From positions 1 through 64,000 of the forward strand of contig JAWXBW010000013.1 of NCBI GenBank assembly GCA_034440395.1: DNA of 64,000 bases. The letters run 5' to 3'. The position numbers were made by a program, and so were the translations under genes. Origin of the DNA: JAAUTS01 sp034440395. GTDB taxonomy: Bacteria > Verrucomicrobiota > Verrucomicrobiia > Methylacidiphilales > JAAUTS01. Below are positions 32,574 through 41,596 of the stretch, piece by piece; position 1 is the stretch's first letter; each line of letters begins with the position of its first letter. The notes under the pieces were generated by a model that searched no databases, had not been told where the DNA came from, and saw only the letters and a program-made list of their open reading frames with translations.

Positions 32574-34256
32574 TTATTCCATTTGCGGCACGACGTTAAT
32601 TCGGGATGTTATCTTCCGCAAGAACCGGCTGTTGCGCGTATCGATTAATTTCTTAAGCGTTTCTGAACTAAAAGGTTTTTGTAATAAAAAGAGAGAGTTT
32701 CCCTTAAATTCTTGGCGAAAACTCTTAAAATGTTCAGGAGGATAGCCACTCATGAGAATGACTTTAATAAAGGGAGGCTTAGCAAGTTTCTTTAAGTCCG
32801 CATACATTGTTCGAATAAATTCCAACCCGTCCATGCCTGGCATAGTAAAATCTACCAAAATCAATCGTGGCATTGTGCCCGCCCGCATCAAGTGGATCAC
32901 TTCTTCAGCCTTGGCGAAAGATCTCACATTAAAACCGTTGAGTTGAAGTAAGAACTTAATCGATTCAACGACCACCTTATTATCATCAATAACAAAGGCC
33001 ACTTTATTCTTGCTGGTGTCCGCAGGTAGGGGAAAATCAAGTGGCTCCTCGGAGGTTTCTGGAGCTTCCTCTGCCTCGTTCGTTTTAACATAACGAGGCC
33101 AAACAAAAATCATACTGGTGCCCGTGCCATACTCAGACTGAACACTGATATTGCCACCATGCTGCTGCATAATGCCATGCACCATCGGTAGGCCTAACCC
33201 TGTGCCAGTTCCCAAGCCTTTTGTTGTGAAAAAAGGCTCAAATATCCGCGCCATATCTGCTACGCTAATGCCAGAACCCTTATCACTTACCGTCAGCTCT
33301 ACTAAATTTTTCTCCGCTCTATGAGAAATGTGAATACTGCCTCCCTCTGGCATCGCATCACGGGAATTATTCATCACATTTAATAAAGAATGACTCAGTG
33401 CGGTGTAGCAACCAAGAATCATCATGGACTCATCCGCCACCCCACCTTCGCACGTAGGCACTAACAATTCATCCACTTCAATCGTATAACGTGCTCCATA
33501 CGAGCGGCGACAAAGTTCCACGACGTCATGAACCAAATCCGCCACATTTAAGGCATCCATCACTAGACTTTGTCTCCGAGCAAACCCTAGAAGACTACGT
33601 GTAAGAGAGGCACCGTTAGTACAAGCTTTAATGATTCTTTCCATGGACGCTTTTAATTCCTCATCCTCACGGCGAGTCAGGTTAAGAAATTCTGCATTCC
33701 CCTGAATCGCCATAATGATGTTATTAAAATCATGAGCCACTCCACTGGCTAAAGCCCCGATGCTTTCCAGCTTACGAGCATTCATGACTTCCTCCTGCAA
33801 GCCCAGCCAAGGAGTCACATCACTAAAACTAAAATGAAACCAAAATGTCCAGCCATCGGGCTCTTGAATTTTATCCGTCCTAGCCTTAACCGCAAAAGCT
33901 AGGTGCTTAGGAATACGTAGCTCAAATACAGGTAGGGTCATCTGATGATCAGGCCCCATGCCCAGAAAAGCAGTAGAGAAATAGTGAGCTAATAATTCTG
34001 GCAACTCCTCCCACTCAAGCGGCTCGTCACCAATATTGACTTTATTCAGGTCAAACATCTGGGCAGCAAAGCTATTTACATAACATATATAATACGTGCC
34101 ATCAGGCCCGACTCGTATGACCATCTCACAAGGCCCGCTAGACTGATCTAAAAACTGATTTATTAAATCTTTTTCAGCTGTGGCCAAGGCTATAGAAAGT
34201 TCTTTCACAAAAAATAAATCCTTAAGTTCAAATATCGAATTCTTGATTATGTGCAA
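32574..34256 (-). CDS. Cytosolic hybrid sensor histidine kinase
   Basis: 560 residues, no membrane span. Order: a PAS-like sensor (about 40-160) with VRVGPDGTYYICYVNSFAAQ, a HisKA box with phospho-His in GVAHDFNNIIMAI (near 195), an HATPase with N-box NNSRDAMPEGG and DKGSGIS and GLGTGTGLGLPMV, then a C-terminal receiver (about 435-555) with IDDNK, phospho-Asp in LILVDFTMPGMDG and Lys in LLQKPF. Start codon is TTG at 34256. No output gene is adjacent. Confidence 0.9.
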   Translation of the reverse strand: MHIIKNSIFELKDLFFVKELSIALATAEKDLINQFLDQSSGPCEMVIRVGPDGTYYICYVNSFAAQMFDLNKVNIGDEPLEWEELPELLAHYFSTAFLGMGPDHQMTLPVFELRIPKHLAFAVKARTDKIQEPDGWTFWFHFSFSDVTPWLGLQEEVMNARKLESIGALASGVAHDFNNIIMAIQGNAEFLNLTRREDEELKASMERIIKACTNGASLTRSLLGFARRQSLVMDALNVADLVHDVVELCRRSYGARYTIEVDELLVPTCEGGVADESMMILGCYTALSHSLLNVMNNSRDAMPEGGSIHISHRAEKNLVELTVSDKGSGISVADMARIFEPFFTTKGLGTGTGLGLPMVHGIMQQHGGNISVQSEYGTGTSMIFVWPRYVKTNEAEEAPETSEEPLDFPLPADTSKNKVAFVIDDNKVVVESIKFLLQLNGFNVRSFAKAEEVIHLMRAGTMPRLILVDFTMPGMDGLEFIRTMYADLKKLAKPPFIKVILMSGYPPEHFKSFRQEFKGNSLFLLQKPFSSETLKKLIDTRNSRFLRKITSRINVVPQME

Positions 34257-34311
34257 TTCACACTAAAAGACAAGAAGCACAATCTTACTGACAAGATGAG
34301 CAGTTTTTAGA

Positions 34312-34881
34312 ATGATCTTTAATCTTCTTATGATTTATTCCTTCACCCTTTCCTCCGTCTGTATTTTTCTTGGGGTCGCCTACCTCTTGAGCCACGGCTT
34401 TGCTTTGCTCCAGCCGACCCTTTGCCAAAACATCCTTAAAAAAGCACCGCGCCATGAAGTCCTAGGGATATCTCTCATGGCTCTTGCCACAGGATGGTTC
34501 TGCTGGGTGCTACTAAATGTGGATCTTATGGAATATACGCCCTACCGTAGGCTCTTTGTTTTCGCCATGCTTATTGGCGGGGGACTGGTCATTTTCTACG
34601 TGCGTCCTTTACTCACGGCACGAGCTCTCGGGGCTTTGTTACTCTTACTCGCTTATGTTCTACTTGACGCGTGCTTTATGCGCAACGAACCCTTAAAGCT
34701 AATCATCGTCGCCACGGCGTATTTATACATCATCGCTGGTATGATTTTGGTGGCATCCCCTTACTACCTGCGTGATGCCTTAGATTGGATCTATCAAACC
34801 CCGCAGCGTGCCCAAGTAGCCGCTGTAGCTGGCTGTCTTTACGGAGTGATTCTACTTGTGCTTGGCCTCGTTGTATTTTAA
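34312..34881 (+). CDS. Hypothetical polytopic membrane protein
   Basis: 189 residues with about six hydrophobic spans, short loops and no recognised motif. A conserved look (HGFALLQPTLCQNILKKAPR between spans 1 and 2) but no family assigned. Single gene between the divergent histidine kinase and an aminotransferase. Confidence 0.65.
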   Translation: MIFNLLMIYSFTLSSVCIFLGVAYLLSHGFALLQPTLCQNILKKAPRHEVLGISLMALATGWFCWVLLNVDLMEYTPYRRLFVFAMLIGGGLVIFYVRPLLTARALGALLLLLAYVLLDACFMRNEPLKLIIVATAYLYIIAGMILVASPYYLRDALDWIYQTPQRAQVAAVAGCLYGVILLVLGLVVF

Positions 34882-34940
34882 TGATCAGGACTAAATTAGC
34901 CTACTCTTGCCCTGAGAACTAAGTGAGCTAGAGTTCGTGC

Positions 34941-36107
34941 ATGGGCTATCTCGAAGAAATTCTTTCCAATGAAACACTCCGGAACACCTTATTTCCCGTA
35001 ACGCAGAAGCGCACATTTCTCGCTCATGCTGCTGTCACGACTCTTCCTAAACCTGCCACAGATGCCTTGCGCTGGTTTGCCGATAACTCCGAACAGGATC
35101 ATCAAGAGGCGGGAGACATCTGGCCTAGAACCCTCGGCACGCGCGCCGTGGCAGCTGCTTTGTTAGGTGCTGAGGAGCAGGAAATCGCTCTTCTCGGCCC
35201 AACAGCACTTGGGTTAAATTTAGTAGCAGACGGGCTTGCTTGGAATGCGGGTGACGAGGTGGTTTACTACGCCGATGATTACCCTGCCAATGTCTATCCA
35301 TGGTTAAAGTTGCGAGCCCTAGGGGTCAAGACCGTCTCGGTTACAACGGAGGAGCCAGGCGTGATAACATGGGATCATGTTGAATGTGTCCTGACCTCAC
35401 GCACCAAGTTAGTTTCTTTAGCGAGCGCAAGTTTTCTCAGTGGCTATCGAGTCGATTTAGATGGAATAGGGCGTCGGCTGCGGGAGCGTGATATTTTATT
35501 TTGCGTGGACGGGATACAAACGCTCGGAGCTTTTCCCGTGTCGGTGGAATACATTGATTTTTTAAGTGCTGATTCGCATAAATGGCTGCTCGGACCGCTC
35601 GGAGCTGGAATATTTTATGTTAAAGAATCTAATTTTAGCCGGTTGAAACCTAGCTTACTCGGTTCGTGGAATGTGGAATCACCTAATTATATCGCCCAAG
35701 ATAAAATCGAGTTTTACGCAGGTGCCCGCAGGTATGAGCCAGGCTCCCTAAACGTGCCAGGCATTTTATCCATGCGCGCTTCCATGGAACTGTTGCAACA
35801 AGTAGGAATGGAAGCGGTGGCTCAACGGCTTCTCCATCTACGTGCCTTCCTTATTCAACAAATGACAAATTTAGGTTACACGCTTTATTTACCAGAGCGC
35901 CAACTTGATGCCGAAAAGTCTGGAATCGTGACTTTTTGTTTGGGGGATGAGGCGAGAGCTTCTGGCTTAGTGCATAAATTGCGAGAGGCTAAAATCACCG
36001 TATCTATTCGACATAATCGTCACGGCGCAAAACTTTTAAGAGTATCTCCCCATTTTTATAATACGGAGGCAGAACTAGGTCGCTTATTAGACGTTCTGCG
36101 ATATTAA
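34941..36107 (+). CDS. Class V aminotransferase-family PLP enzyme
   Basis: 388 residues. The PLP lysine is in SADSHKWLLGPLGAGI and the cofactor-binding Asp in LFCVDGIQTLGAFPV. The N-terminus has LAHAAVTTLPKPATDAL. It resembles cysteine-desulfurase- and isopenicillin-epimerase-like members; the sulfur-donor cysteine loop of desulfurases is absent. The reaction is unknown. Confidence 0.85.
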   Translation: MGYLEEILSNETLRNTLFPVTQKRTFLAHAAVTTLPKPATDALRWFADNSEQDHQEAGDIWPRTLGTRAVAAALLGAEEQEIALLGPTALGLNLVADGLAWNAGDEVVYYADDYPANVYPWLKLRALGVKTVSVTTEEPGVITWDHVECVLTSRTKLVSLASASFLSGYRVDLDGIGRRLRERDILFCVDGIQTLGAFPVSVEYIDFLSADSHKWLLGPLGAGIFYVKESNFSRLKPSLLGSWNVESPNYIAQDKIEFYAGARRYEPGSLNVPGILSMRASMELLQQVGMEAVAQRLLHLRAFLIQQMTNLGYTLYLPERQLDAEKSGIVTFCLGDEARASGLVHKLREAKITVSIRHNRHGAKLLRVSPHFYNTEAELGRLLDVLRY

Positions 36108-36133
36108 GCGACTTACCCAGGCGTTCTGGTAAT

Positions 36134-36865
36134 TTATTTCACAGCAGCCCAAACGCGGTGGACATCATCATGGTCATCGAGGGCTTGGAGAAACTCTCCT
36201 ACCTCGGCGCGCTGCTCATCGTTTAATTCGGGGCACTGCTTGGGCAGATAACCCATCTCACTGGTAATCACGCTCCAACCGTTCGCCGTCAGCCACTGGG
36301 AAACGTTGTGTATGGCGGTGCGGTCCGTGATAAAGCGCGCCCCGCAGGCGGGCTCAGGTATTTCATCATTTTGGGTATGACTCATGGACTCGACTTCATT
36401 CGCCCCAGCTTCAATGGCGGCTCCTTCCACGTCAGTAGCGACATCAACACAATGTGCTTCTACTAAGCCAACGTGGTCAAAGAGGAACTTATTGCTACCT
36501 GAGGCGCCGAGCTGACCTTTTTTGAAAAGCACGCGAAGCTCAGGAGCCGTGCGGTTATTGTTATCCGTAAAGACTTCTACAATCACAGGAACTTTATGAG
36601 GCGCATAGCCTTCAAAATTCACCTGCTCGATAATGAGCTTGTCATCACCAACTCCAGCACCTTTTTTGATCGCTCGTTCAATGGCATCGCGGGTGACGCT
36701 TTCACGCTTGGCTCGGTCTATAGCCGTTGCTAAGTGAGAATTAGAGGTGGGATCGGCTCCCCCGTGCTTGGCCGCAACCATGATGTCTTTGACTAGTTTT
36801 CCGTTGGCTTGGGATTTTTTTAATCCCGCCACCGCCCGCTTAGCATGTAACCATTGACGTCCCAT
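36134..36865 (-). CDS. YebC/PmpR family protein, divergent (YeeN-like) branch
   Basis: 243 residues. The N-terminus is shortened and reads MGRQWLHAKRAVAGLKKSQA in place of the usual MAGHSKWANIK. The body is conserved: VAAKHGGADPTSN, DAIERAIKKGAG, FEGYAPHKVPVIVEVFTDNNNRTAPELR and the LGASGS turn. YebC proteins are now linked to translation of proline-rich stretches and to gene regulation. This branch lacks the canonical N-terminus, so the role may differ. Converges with the aminotransferase gene. Confidence 0.85.
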   Translation of the reverse strand: MGRQWLHAKRAVAGLKKSQANGKLVKDIMVAAKHGGADPTSNSHLATAIDRAKRESVTRDAIERAIKKGAGVGDDKLIIEQVNFEGYAPHKVPVIVEVFTDNNNRTAPELRVLFKKGQLGASGSNKFLFDHVGLVEAHCVDVATDVEGAAIEAGANEVESMSHTQNDEIPEPACGARFITDRTAIHNVSQWLTANGWSVITSEMGYLPKQCPELNDEQRAEVGEFLQALDDHDDVHRVWAAVK

Positions 36866-36989
36866 TAGCAGAACAATAGACAGCAGCTTACGCTCAGCCA
36901 GTTAAAAATCTGTGCTTAAACGCACCTTGACTATTGATTGTAAAAAAATCTATGCCAACGTTAACATGTTAGAGGAAAGGTTCCAATTT

Positions 36990-39719
36990 ATGAATCCCGT
37001 TTATTTGTCAATTAATAGCGAGTCCTGCGGTCCTTATACACTTCCTGAATTAAAAATTCTCCGTAGGCACGGGGTCGTTACCGATTTGACGCCTATCTTC
37101 AATAAAGAAGAAGATACATGGACGCCCTTAAAAGAGGTCAAAGAACTTTACGCTGCGCTGGAGGAAAAAACGCATGGCGAAGCGACCCAACTTCTTGATC
37201 AATTAAAACAAGTCCACACGCTTTTATCCCATCCAGAAAAATTGAAGGCTTTTGACCCCGAGGCCGTGGCAAAAGAGCTTCAGCAAATCCTAGCAAAGTT
37301 ACCTCGCTTTCTCGTGATGCCTGAATACCTAACGGTAGATGAAATTTCAGGGTGGTTAAAACCCGTCGTTGAAGAAACGAAAGAACTGAGCACAGGAATT
37401 CAGCAAGAATCCTTACGTTTATTAGAAGGGCAAAAGCAGCTTGCTAGCCACATTAGCTCTACGGACGGATTAAATTCTAGCTTGGCCTCGCAACTTAAAC
37501 AAGAGGCAGAAGGTCGCGCTAAGTGGTTGGAAGAAACTTTATTGGAACTAGATTCCCGACGACTAGACGGTTTGCGTAAGCTCATGGAAGGTATGGATCT
37601 TCGCCTGACAGGGTTCGAACAGCGCAGAGTCGAGGCCGAGACTGAGGATCAGAAGTCACGTAAAGAATTGTTAGATTCCATGATTAAGGCGGAAGACCTG
37701 CAGGTGCAGCTCAAGTCCAGATTGCGCGAAGATGTCGATTCTAGGACGAGTTGGCTAACGGCGGCACTAAACCAATTAGAAACGGGTCGCCAACATACGA
37801 GTGTGGAATGGCGGCAGGCTGTGGAGGAACTTTTAACTGAGCAATTCGCAGAGCAGTCGGAAAAAACTGTGAAATTGGCTGAGAATCTTGCCATAGCTAA
37901 GCGAGAACTACACGAAACACTAGCGGATAAAATGAGCGTCGTGCAGCTAGACCTTCGTGCGCAATCTGAAATTATAGAAACGGCTCAAAAAAACTTAGCA
38001 GATGGCATAGCCGTAAACCAAGTCAAGTGGGTTGCACTTTGGGAGCAGTTAAGTAAGAAAAATCAGTCTCAGTACGAAGCCTTGGAGCTGCAAGCAGCAC
38101 AACTTAAAACGGAGGGATCGGAGCGTGCCATTCTCTTGCAGGGTATGCTCAAAGATCGATTTTCTGTTGAAGACACAACCGCTAAGGCACAGGAAGAGCG
38201 TGAATTAAAAATCGAATCGGTTCAAACTACCTATTTTCAATTTATAGGTGATTATTTTGAATGGGTTAAGCATGAATTAACCTCTGCCACAGAATTACGA
38301 CTACAACAGGCAGAACTTCAAGCTAAACAAAGTGAGCTACAAGCTGTGGCGCAAACTAAGCTTGAGCAACTACTAGATAAAAGAGCGACGGAATCCAAAA
38401 ACCATAAGCAAGAAATCCTTAAAGCATTTGATCAAAAGCAGCTAGAGCAACATGAACTACGTAACTCTAACCAAACAGCCTTGGTCAGCCTTTTAGAAAA
38501 AGAAGGTGTTGAGCGTCAAAGCCTTGGGCAGAAGCTCTCTGAGCTCACAAGCAGCCAACATGCGGAAATCTTACGGTATATGGGAGAATCCATTACCGAT
38601 CTTCGATTCCAGCAAGAAGCCACACGCCGAGCTGATCAGGCGATTTTAGTAGAACTACACAATAACAACGCATTAGAGTTGAAGAATTTTAAGCAGGAAT
38701 TTCAAGAGACAGCGGAGCAAAAATATCTAGCCAACCAAGAATATTTTAAAAATGCACTAGCCACCCTTCAAGCCCAGCAAAATGAGGCTCGTCAGGCTGA
38801 TCAAATGAGCCTAGTCCAACTTTTTGGTAAAAGTAAAAACGATCTTTTAGAGTTTAAAAAAACGGTGCTCGTCACCATGGAGCAAAACCAATTAGACAGT
38901 CAGCAGCAACTAGAAAAGTTACTGGCAAACGTACAGGATCAAATTTTACGTCAACTCGCACAAGGCGAACAAGATGTCCAAGAAAGCCTGAAACAGAATG
39001 ACTCTAACCTTTCGGCAGTTGATGCAAATTTGCGTCAATTCCTGCAAAAGCAAGATGCGTTCGAGTCCTTGCTAAGAGATAGCCAGTCTCAACTCACTCG
39101 TATTCTCACGGCTGATGCTGAGAGAAGTCAACAAATTGAGAATATGCAAAGCACTCTAGGAGATTCCAATAGTTCACTTGTCGGTCGAGTTGATAAATGG
39201 ATGGATGACGAGCCTACTCGCCAAGCTTCTGCTCAGGGATTTTTACAACTAGGATTGCAGGAAGTGCGCATGGGGTTGCATTCTGGCTTCGCCAAACAAA
39301 TGCCAGAGCAATGGTCAGCATCCTTAAATGATTTAGGAAATAAAGTTCATTCTATCCAGCAACAGCTTGACTCAATGATCCGTGAACTACCACTCCGGCT
39401 TGAATCAAGTATGGTGAAGCAAGAGAAAAACTTAATGGCGGACACAGAAAGCCGGTTCAACGATTCTTCCACTGCACTGCGTGGTTCGATGGAAAATCTT
39501 TTCTCTGTGTTAGATACCATTTCCAAACAGGTACTAGATGCTAGTGAACGATTAGCCGTATTAAAAAATGTCACTGCACGTGTCGATGGTATGGAAAAAC
39601 AGACAACGGAAATGCTAAGTCAAGTCGAACAGCAACGCATGGAGGCGCGTATGGAGTCGGCTAAGTCCGCCGTCGTTATTTCTAGTAAAGTGAGAAGACA
39701 AAGATCCCCGCGCAATTAG
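36990..39719 (+). CDS. Very long coiled-coil protein with an N-terminal GYF_2-like domain
   Basis: I start at the ATG at 36990, because AGGAAAGG lies 9 nt before it; the open frame extends 26 codons further up without such a site. The 909-residue product begins with a GYF_2-like fold (VYLSINSESCGPYTLPEL, then EDTWTPLKEVKELY) over about 55 residues. The rest is almost wholly coiled coil, with many Gln, Glu, Leu and Lys and recurrent LESL-type heptads, and a basic tail RSPRN. No span or enzyme motif. Known GYF_2 proteins bind proline-rich peptides; the partner here is unknown. Possibly a cytoskeletal or polar scaffold. Confidence 0.7.
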   Translation: MNPVYLSINSESCGPYTLPELKILRRHGVVTDLTPIFNKEEDTWTPLKEVKELYAALEEKTHGEATQLLDQLKQVHTLLSHPEKLKAFDPEAVAKELQQILAKLPRFLVMPEYLTVDEISGWLKPVVEETKELSTGIQQESLRLLEGQKQLASHISSTDGLNSSLASQLKQEAEGRAKWLEETLLELDSRRLDGLRKLMEGMDLRLTGFEQRRVEAETEDQKSRKELLDSMIKAEDLQVQLKSRLREDVDSRTSWLTAALNQLETGRQHTSVEWRQAVEELLTEQFAEQSEKTVKLAENLAIAKRELHETLADKMSVVQLDLRAQSEIIETAQKNLADGIAVNQVKWVALWEQLSKKNQSQYEALELQAAQLKTEGSERAILLQGMLKDRFSVEDTTAKAQEERELKIESVQTTYFQFIGDYFEWVKHELTSATELRLQQAELQAKQSELQAVAQTKLEQLLDKRATESKNHKQEILKAFDQKQLEQHELRNSNQTALVSLLEKEGVERQSLGQKLSELTSSQHAEILRYMGESITDLRFQQEATRRADQAILVELHNNNALELKNFKQEFQETAEQKYLANQEYFKNALATLQAQQNEARQADQMSLVQLFGKSKNDLLEFKKTVLVTMEQNQLDSQQQLEKLLANVQDQILRQLAQGEQDVQESLKQNDSNLSAVDANLRQFLQKQDAFESLLRDSQSQLTRILTADAERSQQIENMQSTLGDSNSSLVGRVDKWMDDEPTRQASAQGFLQLGLQEVRMGLHSGFAKQMPEQWSASLNDLGNKVHSIQQQLDSMIRELPLRLESSMVKQEKNLMADTESRFNDSSTALRGSMENLFSVLDTISKQVLDASERLAVLKNVTARVDGMEKQTTEMLSQVEQQRMEARMESAKSAVVISSKVRRQRSPRN

Positions 39720-39806
39720 CTAGATTCACGCCACCTAGAATTTTCTAGGGAATAAAATGATAAGGAAAATCTCTTATTAAAGGATTCACCTTCATAGAAT
39801 TTATTT

Positions 39807-40403
39807 ATGTCATTAAAAGCGTTCGTTTCTTCCTTATTTTTATCATTTGCCCTCCTTAGTTCTGGCTCTCTTCAAGCTGAACCCATCAAGACTGAAAAAG
39901 CTGTTTTAGGTGCGGGCTGTTTTTGGTGTGTCGAAGCTATTTTTCAAGAAGTTTCAGGGGTCATTGCCGTGGTCTCTGGCTTTGCGGGTGGAACAGTGGC
40001 TAACCCCACGTATGAGCAAGTTTGCACAGAGAAGACAGGTCATGCGGAAGTTGTCGAAATCGAATTCGACCCACAGAAAATTTCTTATGAAAAATTATTA
40101 GAAGTCTTTTGGAAAACCCACGACATCACAGACGGTCGTGGAGTAGCACCAGATTTCGGACCGTCCTATCGCCCAATCATTTTGTATGCTAACGAAGCGC
40201 AGAAAGCGACGGCCTTTAAGTCGAAACAGGAAATTCAAAAAACGGTTAAAAAACCCATTGGTGCAGAAATCGTGCCTCTCAAAGTTTTTTATCCAGCGGA
40301 GGATTACCATCAAGATTACGTAAAAAATAATCCTAACCAGCCTTACGTTAAAGCCGTTAGTATCCCCAAGCTGAAAAAACTAGGCTTCTCTACACCTAAA
40401 TAA
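39807..40403 (+). CDS. msrA: Peptide methionine sulfoxide reductase A, secreted
   Basis: 198 residues. Signal peptide of about 24 residues (ends SGSLQA-EP), then the catalytic GAGCFWCVEAIF with Cys in FWC, and EFDPQKISYEKLLEVFW and YHQDYVKNNP. The resolving Cys near the C-terminus is not obvious. Repairs S-isomer methionine sulfoxide, here in the periplasm. A TAGAAT box (39795-39800) ends 6 nt before the ATG. No msrB adjacent. Confidence 0.93.
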   Translation: MSLKAFVSSLFLSFALLSSGSLQAEPIKTEKAVLGAGCFWCVEAIFQEVSGVIAVVSGFAGGTVANPTYEQVCTEKTGHAEVVEIEFDPQKISYEKLLEVFWKTHDITDGRGVAPDFGPSYRPIILYANEAQKATAFKSKQEIQKTVKKPIGAEIVPLKVFYPAEDYHQDYVKNNPNQPYVKAVSIPKLKKLGFSTPK

Positions 40404-40420
40404 GCTTGGTGACTTACATG

Positions 40421-41008
40421 TCATAAAGCCACGAAACTTCTCCAACGTTGATTGGTCGCACCCGCGTTAGAAAACGTAGGTTTCTCATGCGTTTCCTCGG
40501 CCACTAAGTGGAAGCCGCCTTGAGTCAGCCAATAGGTTAACGATTGAGCTGAGAGTAGCCCGCTATCAGGAGATGGCTCCAAACTTCCTAAGGCAATCAG
40601 CCCGTCAGGACGCAACACGCGGCGCACTTCACTTAACGCAGCGGCAGGATCCGTTAAGTTCTGGAAAAGTGCCGAAGCAAAAACCAGATCGAAGGAATGA
40701 TCTCCAAAAGGTAGTTGATAAATATCGGCCTTACGAAAGGAGGCATTCACCTGTTCTAACCCGAAGGCTAAACGCTCTGCCTTGATTAGTTTATTCGCAT
40801 CCAAATCAATTCCCGTCACTTGACCAGGGAAGATGCGTTGGGCGATGTCTAGCGTGATCGTTCCTAGCCCGCAACCACAGTCCAGCACGGATTGACCGGG
40901 TTGTAGCCATGGGAGGACAAAGTCCCTTGGTAATTCCAAGGTTTTCGTGTTACTAGATTTCTCTGATGGCGTGTTGTGCTGGTAGTAGGTTCTATCTTTA
41001 ACTGTCAT
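40421..41008 (-). CDS. Class I SAM-dependent methyltransferase
   Basis: 195 residues with the Rossmann methyltransferase series: VLDCGCGLGTITLDIA (SAM loop), TGIDLDA, FDLVFASALFQNL and LRPDGLIALGS. It resembles the UbiE/Methyltransf_11 type; the substrate is unreadable. Ribosome-binding site AGGAAC is 8 nt before the ATG. Directly upstream is a leader-peptide attenuator of the branched-chain amino-acid kind (41053-41189), so its expression probably follows amino-acid supply. Confidence 0.88.
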   Translation of the reverse strand: MTVKDRTYYQHNTPSEKSSNTKTLELPRDFVLPWLQPGQSVLDCGCGLGTITLDIAQRIFPGQVTGIDLDANKLIKAERLAFGLEQVNASFRKADIYQLPFGDHSFDLVFASALFQNLTDPAAALSEVRRVLRPDGLIALGSLEPSPDSGLLSAQSLTYWLTQGGFHLVAEETHEKPTFSNAGATNQRWRSFVAL

Positions 41009-41052
41009 GGTCTTTGTTCCTATTTTTTGGGAAACTCAAGGCCGTGGACAAT

Positions 41053-41083
41053 AAAAAACCCACAGCCTTAGTCAGCCGTGGGT
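41053..41083 (-). terminator. Intrinsic terminator of the attenuator
   Basis: On the minus strand ACCCACGGCT (41083-41074), loop GACTAA and GGCTGTGGGT (41067-41058) form a 10-bp stem with two G-T wobbles. TTTTTTA follows (41058-41052). The 5' arm contains CACGGCTG, complementary to CAGCCGTG (41134-41127) in the leader coding region. Confidence 0.85.
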
Positions 41084-41108
41084 GGGTTTCGTTTAAATTA
41101 TCAATTGA

Positions 41109-41189
41109 TCAAAAACACGAATCCAGCACGGCTGCATCGACGATAACGACGACGGCCATAATGGAGATAGCTTTGACAATAACTTGCAT
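41109..41189 (-). CDS. Leader peptide rich in Val and Ile
   Basis: A 26-codon open frame (ATG at 41189, TGA at 41109-41111). Residues 3-17 run VIVKAISIMAVVVIV; Val occurs seven times, Ile four and Leu once. Such codon runs define the leader peptides of the ilvGMEDA and ilvB attenuators. Stop to terminator distance is 25 nt. Codons 19-21 carry CAGCCGTG, which pairs with the terminator 5' arm, so stalling on the Val codons would favour the antiterminator. Likely controls the methyltransferase gene 45 nt beyond the terminator. Confidence 0.75.
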   Translation of the reverse strand: MQVIVKAISIMAVVVIVDAAVLDSCF

Positions 41190-41202
41190 GAAGCTTTATA
41201 AT
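41173..41202 (+). promoter_or_regulatory. Perfect-consensus plus-strand promoter
   Basis: TTGACA (41173-41178), 18-bp spacer, TATAAT (41197-41202). It lies within and over the start of the minus-strand leader gene and points to the right; the first sure gene downstream is at 41597. It may drive a leader RNA or interfere with the opposed promoter at 41199-41227. Confidence 0.6.
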
Positions 41203-41227
41203 TAGTGGATAGCTTTCAAATAGTCAA
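41199..41227 (-). promoter_or_regulatory. Promoter of the leader peptide and methyltransferase
   Basis: On the minus strand TTGACT (41227-41222), 17-bp spacer, TAATTA (41204-41199). The leader ATG at 41189 is 9 nt further, so the transcript would be close to leaderless. Confidence 0.55.
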
Positions 41228-41596
41228 GCTTGGAACGCACATTTACAAAACGACGACGCAACAAAGTGTGACCTATGTCGTTAGACTTTGTGTTATCTAT
41301 ATCCCTACACCATACCGAGTTAAAATAGCGGAGGGAGATGAGGTGAAACCGTTCGACTACCGCTTTTTTGCTCATCGATCTTTGTTCACATATCCGTTAA
41401 TGAAGAACAATAGAAATTTAAGCCAATTACTTTCTGGTGGTGCGATAATCTTCCGCGAATCTCTTCATGCATTAGGCACAAGCCGATTCCAAAAGTAAAT
41501 TAACAACTCAAAAGAAACCGCAACCCAGCAACGTTTCTATTTCCTCAACTATGAGGGAACCTTGACTCTCCGACCTAACTCTTTAATAAATAGTCT
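41203..41596. other. Intergenic region with promoter signals only
   Basis: Holds the minus-strand -35 box described above and, near its right end, a promoter for the SseB-like gene. An open frame at 41205-41498 (plus) has no recognised content and begins before the start predicted from the consensus promoter, so I do not list it as a gene. Confidence 0.5.
41562..41589 (+). promoter_or_regulatory. Putative promoter of the SseB-like gene
   Basis: TTGACT (41562-41567), 16-bp spacer, TAATAA (41584-41589); the ATG at 41597 follows 7 nt later. Confidence 0.45.

Noticed and set aside
39734..39749. Hairpin CCTAGAA-TT-TTCTAGG after the coiled-coil gene, considered as a terminator.
   Set aside because: No T tract follows and the stem is only 7 bp and A/T-rich.
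41014..41498. Open frames on the plus strand at 41014-41205 and 41205-41498.
   Set aside because: The first is the reverse of the leader and terminator. The second begins before the predicted transcript start and has no recognisable content.
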